Of a stretch of DNA of 64,000 nt, positions 36,865 to 44,917 are shown piece after piece. Every line of letters begins with the position of its first letter. Position 1 is the stretch's first letter. The position numbers were made by a program, and so were the translations under genes. The DNA is from Pirellulales bacterium (GTDB taxonomy: Bacteria > Planctomycetota > Planctomycetia > Pirellulales > PALSA-1355), in contig JALHMI010000008.1 of assembly GCA_022844125.1 (NCBI GenBank), positions 62,001 to 126,000 of the forward strand, read 5' to 3'. The notes beneath the pieces are model-generated. The model searched no databases. It was not told where the DNA came from and saw only the letters and a program-made list of their open reading frames with translations.

Positions 36865-36889
36865 AACCCCGCCGGCAAAGCCGGGGGCT
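36865..36889. repeat. GCCGGGGGC palindromic repeat copy
   Basis: A copy of the CCCCGCCGGCAAAGCCGGGG family, between the pepF stop and the next isomerase gene. It might act as a transcription stop for pepF; no T-run follows. Confidence 0.7.
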
Positions 36890-36928
36890 GTTGCGATCAG
36901 CGGACTATGACACTTGAAAGAGGCCACC

Positions 36929-37687
36929 ATGCAACTCGGACTTGTCACCTACCAGTGGGGCGCCGATTGGGATCTGCCCACGCTGATCAAAAACTGCCAG
37001 GAGACGGGCTTTGCCGGGGTCGAGCTCCGCACGACGCACAAACACGGCGTTGAACCTTCGCTCGATGACTCTCAGCGGCAGGACGTGGCCAAGCGCTTCG
37101 GCGATAGCGGCGTCACGCTCGTCGGCCTGGGTACGGCCTGCGAGTACCATTCGCCCGATCCGGCCGAGCTCAAAAAGAACATCGAAGAGACCAAGGCGTT
37201 CATCAAGCTCTGTCACGATTGCGGCGGGAGCGGCGTGAAAGTCCGCCCGAACGCACTGCCGGCCGGCGTGCCGCAGCAGAAGACAATCGAGCAGATTGGC
37301 CGCGCGCTCGACGAGGTGGCTTCCTATGGCGAAGGCTATGGCGTTGAAATTCGTCTGGAGATTCACGGCCGTGCGACTTCCGAGATTCCCGTGATCCGCA
37401 AGATCATGGACGTCTCCCAGCATCCCGGCTCGCGGCTGTGTTGGAACTGCAACGCCGCCGATTTGGCCAAACCTGGCCTCGCCCCGAACTTTGGGAGCGT
37501 GCAGGATCGGATCAGCACGATCCATATCCACGAGTTGATTTCCGACTACCCCTGGGTCGAGCTCTTCGGCTTGCTCAAGGGTGCGAATTTCGATGGCTGG
37601 ACGCTGCTTGAGGAAGGCAACGCCACGAGCGACCCGATCCGCGTGATGAAGTACTACCGGCTGCTATGGGAACGGATGACGGCGTAG
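36929..37687 (+). CDS. Sugar phosphate isomerase/epimerase
   Basis: 252 residues from ATG 36929 (AAAGAGG upstream); an upstream in-frame start would add five residues. TIM-barrel pattern: QLGLVTYQWGADWDLPTLIKNCQETGFAGVELRTTHKHGVEP, then CGGSGVKVRPNALPAG, IRLEIHGRATSEIPVI, RLCWNCNAADLAKPG, ISTIHIHELIS and WTLLEEGNAT. The Glu/His positions typical of metal ligands are present, though an Asn (NCNAAD) replaces the usual Asp of the FDPSH motif. Cytoplasmic, substrate unknown. A cupin gene follows 30 bp downstream and may act on the same pathway. Confidence 0.88.
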   Translation: MQLGLVTYQWGADWDLPTLIKNCQETGFAGVELRTTHKHGVEPSLDDSQRQDVAKRFGDSGVTLVGLGTACEYHSPDPAELKKNIEETKAFIKLCHDCGGSGVKVRPNALPAGVPQQKTIEQIGRALDEVASYGEGYGVEIRLEIHGRATSEIPVIRKIMDVSQHPGSRLCWNCNAADLAKPGLAPNFGSVQDRISTIHIHELISDYPWVELFGLLKGANFDGWTLLEEGNATSDPIRVMKYYRLLWERMTA

Positions 37688-37717
37688 CCGCGCGACGAAT
37701 GAAAGCAGGATGCATCC

Positions 37718-38062
37718 ATGGCTGAAACGCCAAAACCGTACCTTGGGAAGTTCCTGGAAAATTTGCCTTCAAGCGTCGCGGAAGAATCGCTGGAAGTGCT
37801 GGCCGAAGGGCGCAGCGTCCGCGTCGAGCGAATCGTATCGCACGGGCAAGCATCGCCAGACAGATTCTGGTACGACCAGCCGCAGACGGAGTTTGTGCTC
37901 TTGTTGACTGGCCGGGCGCTAATCCAGTTCGAAGGGGAAGACGAGCCGCGCGAACTGACGCCCGGCAACTATCTTGTCATTCCTGCGCACTGCCGACATC
38001 GCGTGGCCTGGACGACGATCGAAGAGCCGAGCGTCTGGCTGGCGGTGCACTACGACGAGTGA
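37718..38062 (+). CDS. Small cupin-domain protein
   Basis: 114 residues. Single cupin barrel: FWYDQPQTEFVLLLTGRALIQFEGEDEPRELTPGNYLVIPAHCRHRVAWT. Motif 1 has only Gln/Glu (QPQTEFV) where many metal cupins have two His, while motif 2 keeps PAHCRHRV. Related cupins are sugar isomerases or ligand-binding proteins. It follows the isomerase gene by 30 bp and is probably co-transcribed with it. Confidence 0.85.
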   Translation: MAETPKPYLGKFLENLPSSVAEESLEVLAEGRSVRVERIVSHGQASPDRFWYDQPQTEFVLLLTGRALIQFEGEDEPRELTPGNYLVIPAHCRHRVAWTTIEEPSVWLAVHYDE

Positions 38063-38080
38063 TCGACTGGGATTCTGGAT

Positions 38081-38241
38081 GGTGCCACGAGTGGCCGCGA
38101 GCGCGGCTCACCCGTGCTCAGGCTGGCGCTTCACGACGACGTTGCCCTTCAGGGCGGGCTGTTCGTGCCCTGGTCGCTGCCCGCGAGTGCTGGTCACCGA
38201 ACGATTCACAGGTGAGCCGCGACGCGGCCACCTGTGGCACC
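38081..38241. mobile_element. MITE-like element with 31-32 bp terminal inverted repeats
   Basis: The left end (38081-38112) and right end (38211-38241) are reverse complements over 31-32 bases with only a few differences. They both run from GGTGCCAC through a GGCCGCG segment to GGCTCACC. The 98-bp interior has no open frame and no transposase. No target duplication is obvious. A shorter relative of the repeat core lies at 26853-26874. It could be a non-autonomous miniature element or a large structured intergenic repeat. Confidence 0.6.
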
Positions 38242-38271
38242 GAAACGGGCCGAAAGTACCACAGGTTGGCG

Positions 38272-39297
38272 CTACGGCGCCGGCTTGATCGTCGTGATCC
38301 AGAGGAAGGGCCGGTCGGACTCGTCGACGCGGAGTTCATAGCGCATGCCGGCTTGCGAGAGCACTTTGCCGAGCACCTGGCTGTAAGAGAGCCGCTTGCC
38401 GGGAACCTCAGCGGGAGCGCTCGCTGGATCGGCCCCGTGCAAGGCCATTGCGTTGCGATCGTAGATGATCGGCACATTCAGCCGAGCCTGGATTGCCGTG
38501 AGTGCCTCGGAAACCGGAATCTCGCTGATCTCGACGTTCAGCACATCGAACATTGCCGGCAGCACTTGCACGGCGCGCTGCTGCGGGGTGAAGCCGATGG
38601 ACCAGGTTTGCTCTCCCTTCACCGGCGGGCCAATGCGATATTCGATCTTGCCATTCGCTTGCCGCGCGGGTGCAAAGACCAACCCTGCCGGCCGGGCGAT
38701 GGCCGCGAGCGCGGTGCCGCTGGTAATGCCGCGAAGTTCGTCCTCGAGCGTTACACGCGCGAGTTCGCCACCCGCGCCGGGAGCGAGCCGCACCGGCCCA
38801 CGCAGCGATTTCGCAATCGCGCTCACGGCCTGATCCGCGGTCATGCCGACCGTTGAAACGCTCACCGGCCGCCGCAAGTCGTCGTGAATGTGTTCGATCT
38901 GCGAAGGCGTCATGCCGAAGGCCGCCCGCGGAGCGGTGACGCCTTCGACGCCGTCGGTCCCCAGGTTGTTGAGCCAGGTTTGAATGCGCCCGGAGTCGCG
39001 CATGCCAAACTTTCCGCCGGGCACCTGCAGCGTGTTGTCGGTGCCGAGGATGCCGGTGACGCGAAAGGATTTGCTCGAACCGGTGCCCGTGGTCTCGATG
39101 CCCATTTCTTCGCCGGGGTTACCGGAGCGAATCTGGAGGTTCGTGATGCCGAGCTTGGTGAGCGCTTCGTACCACTGGTGTGCGGCCGTGGGGGCGAGGC
39201 CGGGCTGGGTGAGAATCTCGAGGTTCACACGCGGGGCAGCGGCGACCGCCTGGCCGGTTGCCGATACCAGCAGCACGCCCATGAGAAGCTGTCGCAT
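38272..39297 (-). CDS. Exported protein with secretin/TonB N-terminal (STN)-like domain
   Basis: 341 residues from ATG 39297, which yields a signal peptide (MRQLLMGVLLVSATGQAVAAAP). The mature N-terminus reads VNLEILTQPGLAPTAAHQWYEALTKLGITNLQIRSG. The C-terminal part (about 250-340) has VLNVEISEIPVSEALTAIQARLNVPIIYDRNAM and then KRLSYSQVLGKVLSQAGMRYELRVDESDRPFLWIT. Those two beta-alpha-beta repeats resemble STN/secretin N1-type domains. Probably periplasmic; the function is unknown and no secretin barrel is attached. The downstream end faces the MITE-like element. Confidence 0.75.
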   Translation of the reverse strand: MRQLLMGVLLVSATGQAVAAAPRVNLEILTQPGLAPTAAHQWYEALTKLGITNLQIRSGNPGEEMGIETTGTGSSKSFRVTGILGTDNTLQVPGGKFGMRDSGRIQTWLNNLGTDGVEGVTAPRAAFGMTPSQIEHIHDDLRRPVSVSTVGMTADQAVSAIAKSLRGPVRLAPGAGGELARVTLEDELRGITSGTALAAIARPAGLVFAPARQANGKIEYRIGPPVKGEQTWSIGFTPQQRAVQVLPAMFDVLNVEISEIPVSEALTAIQARLNVPIIYDRNAMALHGADPASAPAEVPGKRLSYSQVLGKVLSQAGMRYELRVDESDRPFLWITTIKPAP

Positions 39298-39613
39298 CCG
39301 GTTTCCCGATCCGTATACGGTCGTCGTACGAATACCTGTGCCCACTAGGGTTAACTATACCACCTGCACCGTGCCGGGCGCCTGGGGAGTGCCGTCGGGT
39401 GCGATGACTGGGACGGCACAAGCAGCGAAAACACTAGGTTGTGTAACGATTTTGCTTGCGTGGGGCGGCGGGATCGCTTGACGGCCAGCTCTCCCAGATG
39501 GGCCGATCGGCGAAACGCGGTTATACTTTCCCAGACCTGCGACGATGCGCGCTTCGTGGAGTGAGTCGCGCCGCTTGCCAGGTCTGAGAAAAATGGTTCG
39601 GAGGTCATTCGAT
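39298..39613. other. Divergent intergenic region
   Basis: About 315 bp between the STN-like gene (minus) and a small exported gene (plus). No gene seen. A lone TATACT at 39522-39527 is a possible -10 for the plus-strand gene, but no -35 at normal distance was found. Confidence 0.4.
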
Positions 39614-40213
39614 ATGAACGTGCGACATTGGTCGGCGATGGCAGCCCTGTTGGCAATTGGCATCGTGGCGGGTCGCACGACGGGCTCCGCCGCTCAAGAC
39701 GACAAGCCGAAGTACGACTTTGGCCAGCTCACCGTCCAAGTGGCGGAAGCCAAGCTCAAGCTCGCCCAGATGAACCTCGAGCGAATGCAGGAGCTGAACA
39801 ACAAGGTTCGCGGCACGCTGATCACGGGTATGGTCGAGCAGTTTACCGAGGAGGTGGAGCTTGCCGAGCGCGAGCTCAAGGCCGCAAAGAGCAATCCGGG
39901 CGGCGATCCGTTCACGGCGACCGTCGAGCGGATGCGGCTCGCGTTGCGTTCGGCAATGGATCGCGAAAAGCGGGCTTTGGCCACCTATGAAAAGGCGCCG
40001 GACATCGTCACCAAAGGCGACATCGAACGGCTGCGGCAAGTGGCCGTCGTCGCGGACCTGCAGTTGCAACGCGGGCTGGCGCTGGATGGGGCTGACTCGA
40101 CCAAGCAGCTCCAGTGGCAGGTCGACGTGTTCGCCAGCGAACTCGACCGCGTGCGGGTGTACAGCTACTTGCTCGGCCAGAACCGGTTCGGCGAATTCGC
40201 GCCGGGATTGTAA
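39614..40213 (+). CDS. Exported coiled-coil protein, hypothetical
   Basis: 199 residues from ATG 39614. A signal peptide (MNVRHWSAMAALLAIGIVAGRTTGSAAQ) precedes a nearly all-helical, highly charged body: LTVQVAEAKLKLAQMNLERMQELNNKV, EEVELAERELKAAKSNPGG, MRLALRSAMDREKRALATYEKAPD, IERLRQVAVVADLQLQRGLAL. Heptad-like Leu/Ala spacing indicates a coiled coil in the periplasm. No family assignment. A perfect hairpin lies just downstream. Confidence 0.75.
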   Translation: MNVRHWSAMAALLAIGIVAGRTTGSAAQDDKPKYDFGQLTVQVAEAKLKLAQMNLERMQELNNKVRGTLITGMVEQFTEEVELAERELKAAKSNPGGDPFTATVERMRLALRSAMDREKRALATYEKAPDIVTKGDIERLRQVAVVADLQLQRGLALDGADSTKQLQWQVDVFASELDRVRVYSYLLGQNRFGEFAPGL

Positions 40214-40235
40214 GGGCGACGTTTGGCAATCGAAG

Positions 40236-40274
40236 GCCCCAGCGGAGCGCTCCTCTAGCACGCTCCGCTGGGGC
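40236..40274 (+). terminator. 14-bp perfect hairpin, likely terminator
   Basis: GCCCCAGCGGAGCG (40236-40249) pairs perfectly with CGCTCCGCTGGGGC (40261-40274) around an 11-nt loop, followed by ATTTCG. The T-run is short. It lies 22 bp after the coiled-coil gene stop. Confidence 0.65.
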
Positions 40275-40406
40275 ATTTCGCTGCGCGGTACACGCCCCCC
40301 GGCGTCGATATTCATTGGAACGAATCTCACTCTGCATTCTGCGGTAATTCTGCTAGCATGACGCGCGACGGCGCCACGCGATAACCCCAGGGATCGACTG
40401 CTTGCC

Positions 40407-41642
40407 ATGGAACGGCTCATCAGCTTTGGCGGCTTGTTCGTGATGTTGTTTCTGGCATGGCTGATGAGCAGCCGGCGGCGCGAGGTTCCCTGGCGGATCA
40501 TTGCGACGGGCCTGGTGCTGCAATTCTCGCTGGCCGCCTTCGTGTTTCATACCACCATCGGAGAGCGATTCTTTGCGGCGCTCGCCGAAGGGTTCACCGG
40601 GATGCTCGCGTTTGTCGAGTCAGGCAGCGCGATCGTCTTCGGGTTGCCGGGTGACGATGGCCAGCCGAACTTGAGCCTGTTGCGATCGTTCGCCTTTGGC
40701 ACGTTGCCGACGATCATCTTCTTCGCTTCGCTGATGGGCATTCTCTATCACCTGGGCGTCATGCAGCGCTGCGTGCAGGTCGCAGCCTTCGTGATGCGCA
40801 AGACGATGCGGCTCTCCGGGGCAGAAAGCCTGGCCGTCGCGGCAAATGTGTTCTTCGGCCAGGTCGAAGCGCCGCTCGTCGTGCGGCCTTATCTGGCAGG
40901 CATGACGAAATCCGAGTTGATGACGATCATGCAGGCCGGTTTCGCCACGATTGCCGGCGGCGTGATGGCGGCTTACGTCCAGATGGGGATCGATGCGAAA
41001 CATCTGATCACCGCTTCGGTGGTGTCCGCTCCCGCGGCCGTGATGATCGCCAAGGTCATGCAGCCCGAGGTGGACGAGCCCGCCACGCTGGGCACGGGGG
41101 CTGCGGCGGTTGAATCGCCGAGCATCAACCTGATCGATGCGGCCGCCAGCGGAGCGCTACTGGGGCTTCAGTTGGCCCTGCAGATTGGGGCCATCATCAT
41201 CGCATTTTTGGCGCTGATTGCGATGTGTGAGTTCCTGTTTCAGTGGGCGATGGGGCTCGTGGGACTTGACCTCACGCTGCGCGGGGTGCTCGGCTGGGCA
41301 TTCGCTCCGCTGGCCTGGGTGATGGGCATCGAAGCTGCCGATTGCCGCGTTGCCGGCGAGCTCCTGGGCGTGCGCACAATCAGCAACGAGTTTATCGCCT
41401 ATCAGGAACTCGGCACGCTGCTCAAGAGCTCCGAATCGCAGCTCAGTCCACGAACCGTAACGCTGCTGACCTACGCCTTGTGCGGATTCGCCAACTTTGG
41501 CTCGATTGGCGTGCAGCTGAGCGGGATCGGCGCGGCGGCCCCCTCGCGCCAGCATGACCTGGCACGTCTGGGGCTGCGCGCCATGGCCGGCGGCATGCTG
41601 GCATGCTTCATGACGGCCTGCGTGGCGGGCGTGCTGCTTTAG
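40407..41642 (+). CDS. Concentrative nucleoside transporter (CNT/NupC family)
   Basis: 411 residues. Start MERLISFGGLFVMLFLAWLMS, then about eight to ten membrane helices. Family motifs: SLMGILYHLGVMQ, VFFGQVEAPLVVRPYL (the core Q/E binding loop), GGVMAAYV, ISNEFIAYQEL and the signature GFANFGSIGVQLSGIGAAAPSR. CNTs import nucleosides with Na+ or H+ across the inner membrane. The protein lacks long extra domains and is of normal bacterial length. There is no nucleoside-catabolic gene next door. Confidence 0.94.
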   Translation: MERLISFGGLFVMLFLAWLMSSRRREVPWRIIATGLVLQFSLAAFVFHTTIGERFFAALAEGFTGMLAFVESGSAIVFGLPGDDGQPNLSLLRSFAFGTLPTIIFFASLMGILYHLGVMQRCVQVAAFVMRKTMRLSGAESLAVAANVFFGQVEAPLVVRPYLAGMTKSELMTIMQAGFATIAGGVMAAYVQMGIDAKHLITASVVSAPAAVMIAKVMQPEVDEPATLGTGAAAVESPSINLIDAAASGALLGLQLALQIGAIIIAFLALIAMCEFLFQWAMGLVGLDLTLRGVLGWAFAPLAWVMGIEAADCRVAGELLGVRTISNEFIAYQELGTLLKSSESQLSPRTVTLLTYALCGFANFGSIGVQLSGIGAAAPSRQHDLARLGLRAMAGGMLACFMTACVAGVLL

Positions 41643-41818
41643 GAGCGTTCCCAAGGTCCAGCGGAAGGTATTGCCCTGGCTTTTGCGGAAGGAGCCAAAA
41701 AAGCCGCGACCGTGCTGCGACTTACGCCGTGAATTCGCATCGCTCCGTTTGTGCACGGCGTGCTAAACTTGCGCGTAGAGCCTGCCAACCACGCCTAGCA
41801 CGACGCTTCCCGCTGCTC

Positions 41819-44023
41819 ATGAAGATCCTGCCGACCAAGAATGCCCGCCGCCGTATCAGCATCGCGCGCGACGACAACGGAGTGCCGCATATCTCGGCCG
41901 GCTCCTGGCGCGCCGCGCTCTATGGTCTGGGCTACATGCACGGCATCGATCGTCCCACCCAACTCCTGTTCTCGCGGGCGATCGCCAGCGGCCAGTCGGC
42001 CGAACTGATTGCCGATAAGCCGGAACTCGTGGAGATGGACCGCTTTTTTCGCCGGGTGGGGCTATACCTGAACCTCGACCAGGAAGTGGCCGATCTGGAC
42101 GATGAGACGTTCGATCAGCTCACCGCCTATTGCGAGGGGGTGAACGACGGGATGAAAGACTCCGGCCGCTCGCTGCCGATGTGGGCCACCGGTTTCGTGC
42201 CGCAGCCCTGGAACCAGAAAAGCGTGCTGTTGATGGGCCATCTGCTCAGTTTCGGCGGTCTGGTCGTTGGCCAGCAGCAGAACGAGCGGATTCTGATCGA
42301 CCTGATCCAGGCTGGCGTGCCCGATGCCAAGTTGCGCGAGCTGTTCAGCCCGCTGCTGGACGATTGCGACTTCGAACTCATGCGGAAACTGAAGATCGCC
42401 AGCCAGCTTTCAGACGAAGCGCTCGAACTGATCGCCGACTTGCCACGGCTGGCAGGCAGCAACGCCTGGGCCGTGGGCCCAAAGCGCAGCGGGACGGGTG
42501 GCGCGCTGCTGGCCTCGGACCCACACCTTGAAGTTAACCGCCTGCCGGCCATCTGGTACGAGGCCGAGTTGCACTGGGACGACAAGTACGTGATTGGCGC
42601 CACGCTACCGGGCTGTCCGCTGTTTGCCGTGGCCCGGACGCGCGACGTGGCCTGGGGCGTCACGTATCTCAAAGGCGACACGTTCGATCACTTCGTTGAA
42701 GACTGCCGGCAGTCCGAAAGTGGCGTCTGGCAGTATCGCCGTGACGATGGCTGGCACGACTTCCGCGTACGCGTGGAAACCATCGTTCACAAAGGCGGCA
42801 CGCCCGAGGTGCTGCCGATTCTGTTCAACGAACTCGGCACGCTCGAAACGCAGCCCAAGCCGGGTGAGCCGGGCTACTACCTGCTCAACGCCTGGGTCGG
42901 CGATATGAAAGGATCGGGCCGCTCCATCAGCACCTGGCTCGATTTCGTGGCAGCGCCGGACGCGCTCACGGCGATGGACGTGGCCCGCGAGTGTCCGCTG
43001 CCGACGCTGGTCTGGATATTCGCCGATCGCGAGGGTCACATCGGGATGCAGGCCGGTGGCTGGTTTCCGCGGCGCGGCCACAATCATCACGGCATGCTGC
43101 CGATTCCGGCCTGGGACAAGCGAAACCATTGGCGCGGCCTGCTGCCCAGCAGCGTGCTGCCGCGCGTGTACGATCCGCCGGAAGGCTACGTCGCCACGGC
43201 CAACGAGAATATCAATCAGCCGGGCGGCCCGATGTTGGTCACGCAGCCGGTGCCCGACTACCGCAAGCGGCGGATTGACGAGCGGCTGGCGGCGATGAAT
43301 CCGGCGACGGTGGCGGACATGCAGTCGCTGCAGTACGACGTCGTGAGCACGCAAGCCCGCGACCTCTTGGCCGTGTTTCTGCCGCACATGCCCGACGGCG
43401 CGTTCAAAGATCGCCTGGCACGGTGGGACTGCAGTTACACTCCGGACAGTCACGAGGCGACGCTCTTCTCCCACTTGTATCGCAATGTGCTGCTTGAGAC
43501 GTTTGGGCACGAGCAGAACATCGGCTGGCGGCGTATGATGTACCTCTGCAGCCGCGTGGGCTTCTCGACGATGGTGCTCACGGCGATCGATAAGTTACTG
43601 CTGAGGCAGGATTCGCTGTGGTGGAAGGGGCGCGACAAGGCGAACCTGATCCGCCGTGCCGCGGCGGCGCTAGCCAAGGAGCAAGACGCCCCCTGGTCAA
43701 GCATCAACAGCTTTCAGTTCACGAACCGGTTTGTCGAAAGCCGGGTGGTGGGGCGCGCGTTCGGATTTCATACGCCGTCGATGCCGATGCCCGGCTGTTA
43801 TGCCACGCCATTTCAAGGGCATCTCTTGCGAGCTGCGCGGCGCGAAGCATCGTTCGCACCGAGCTACCACTTCGTCACCGACCTTTCGACCGACGAAGCC
43901 TGGACGAATCTGCCTGGCGGCCCCAGCGAGAGCATCGTGAGCGGCTTCTACAAGAATGACATTCCCCGCTGGCACGCCGGTGTTTACAAGCGCCTGGCCG
44001 TGGAGAAGGTGCCGGGCGAGTGA
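41819..44023 (+). CDS. Penicillin acylase-family (Ntn) hydrolase without signal peptide
   Basis: 734 residues from ATG 41819. The first domain begins ISIARDDNGVPHISAGSWRAALYGLGYMHGIDRPTQLLFSRAIASGQSAEL, as in the penicillin G acylase/acyl-homoserine-lactone acylase family. The autocatalytic site is AGSNAWAVG with nucleophile Ser214, then GTGGALLASDPHL, LPAIWYEAEL. Further blocks: LPGCPLFAVARTRDVAWGVTYL, VATANENINQPGG. Most family members are exported through a Sec signal, but here the start is polar and basic with no h-region, so a cytosolic location is likely unless a different start is used. It hydrolyses an amide such as an acyl-amino compound. Confidence 0.92.
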   Translation: MKILPTKNARRRISIARDDNGVPHISAGSWRAALYGLGYMHGIDRPTQLLFSRAIASGQSAELIADKPELVEMDRFFRRVGLYLNLDQEVADLDDETFDQLTAYCEGVNDGMKDSGRSLPMWATGFVPQPWNQKSVLLMGHLLSFGGLVVGQQQNERILIDLIQAGVPDAKLRELFSPLLDDCDFELMRKLKIASQLSDEALELIADLPRLAGSNAWAVGPKRSGTGGALLASDPHLEVNRLPAIWYEAELHWDDKYVIGATLPGCPLFAVARTRDVAWGVTYLKGDTFDHFVEDCRQSESGVWQYRRDDGWHDFRVRVETIVHKGGTPEVLPILFNELGTLETQPKPGEPGYYLLNAWVGDMKGSGRSISTWLDFVAAPDALTAMDVARECPLPTLVWIFADREGHIGMQAGGWFPRRGHNHHGMLPIPAWDKRNHWRGLLPSSVLPRVYDPPEGYVATANENINQPGGPMLVTQPVPDYRKRRIDERLAAMNPATVADMQSLQYDVVSTQARDLLAVFLPHMPDGAFKDRLARWDCSYTPDSHEATLFSHLYRNVLLETFGHEQNIGWRRMMYLCSRVGFSTMVLTAIDKLLLRQDSLWWKGRDKANLIRRAAAALAKEQDAPWSSINSFQFTNRFVESRVVGRAFGFHTPSMPMPGCYATPFQGHLLRAARREASFAPSYHFVTDLSTDEAWTNLPGGPSESIVSGFYKNDIPRWHAGVYKRLAVEKVPGE

Positions 44024-44079
44024 GCGCGTTCGAGTCGGGTGCTGTGCCGCCAATCTCTGAATGAGGTCAGGAGCAACTG

Positions 44080-44859
44080 ATGCACCTAATGGCAGAATTT
44101 TGCATCGCCGATCCGCTCTTCGATCCTTCGCAGTTCGACATCCTTCAAGAGGTCGTCGTTGAGGTCCTGCCGACCTGGGCCGAATCAATGCGACTAGAGG
44201 TCGGCGAGGATCATGCCTTGCCGGTTCATCGTGGTGAGCGCGGGCACGAGGTGCTCATGAGGTTGCCGGCGACGCGGCGCGGCCTAGGATCGGCTAGTTT
44301 GGAGAGCGACGCCGGTGGAGTGTCTTTCTTTCTCGGTCATAGCGAACGAACAGTTCCCATCGAAAGTAACTACATTGCCGTCGAAATCGTTGATGTCGAG
44401 TCCGTTGAATCGCGGCCGTGCGACTTCATTCTTGCCAAACTGTTTGACGCGTTTACTGACAGACTCCCAGTCCGATACGCCCATGCCGAATTGCACGACG
44501 AGTACGACTGGAGCAACATGGAAATCACGCCGGAGTGCGCTCGCGCGATCGGATTCGCGTACCATCAGCATCTGCCTGGCCTGTATTGGCTGAATCACTT
44601 TGGGAGCGATTACTGCGAGTTCATGGGCCGCGATCGAGTGCTGTCGGCGCCTGCTTATGAAGTGTGGGAGAGCGGACAGGGGGTCAGCATTCGGCTATCA
44701 GAATTGCCCGTCACCTGGAATGAACCCGACTATCACCGGCAAAAGAAGGCGGTCATTGAGCATCTCGGCAAGCCGTACTTTTTTTCGCGGTTCGAGAGGG
44801 ATCGCGAGTACTTGGCGCCCGATTTCTTCGAGATTGTGAAACAGCGTAGAAGATTATAA
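44080..44859 (+). CDS. Hypothetical protein, immunity-like
   Basis: 259 residues with AGGAG upstream. It is soluble with no signal or membrane segment. Aromatic and acidic stretches: IADPLFDPSQFDILQEVVVEVLPTWAESMRLE, RPCDFILAKLFDAFTDRLPVRYAHAELHDEYDW, then HQHLPGLYWLNHFGSDYCEFMGRDRV. The 'LYWLNHFG...Y...MGRDR' phrase resembles SUKH/Imm-type immunity or DUF-type proteins, but I cannot name a family. Codon use is slightly less GC-biased than neighbours, consistent with horizontal acquisition. No toxin-like gene is adjacent. Confidence 0.6.
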   Translation: MHLMAEFCIADPLFDPSQFDILQEVVVEVLPTWAESMRLEVGEDHALPVHRGERGHEVLMRLPATRRGLGSASLESDAGGVSFFLGHSERTVPIESNYIAVEIVDVESVESRPCDFILAKLFDAFTDRLPVRYAHAELHDEYDWSNMEITPECARAIGFAYHQHLPGLYWLNHFGSDYCEFMGRDRVLSAPAYEVWESGQGVSIRLSELPVTWNEPDYHRQKKAVIEHLGKPYFFSRFERDREYLAPDFFEIVKQRRRL

Positions 44860-44917
44860 GGCAGAGCGGCCGATCACCACTGGCCCTAACCCCTGCAAAA
44901 GCGGCCCTGCCACTGGT

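Noticed and set aside
38059-38856. Plus-strand frame over the MITE-like element and the STN-like gene
   Set aside because: Most of it is antisense to the STN-like gene, which has a signal peptide and recognisable repeats; the frame has no coherent domain.
41603-41818. Upstream extension of the penicillin acylase frame, which might supply a signal peptide
   Set aside because: It overlaps the transporter end and is basic without a hydrophobic core; no leader can be made from it.
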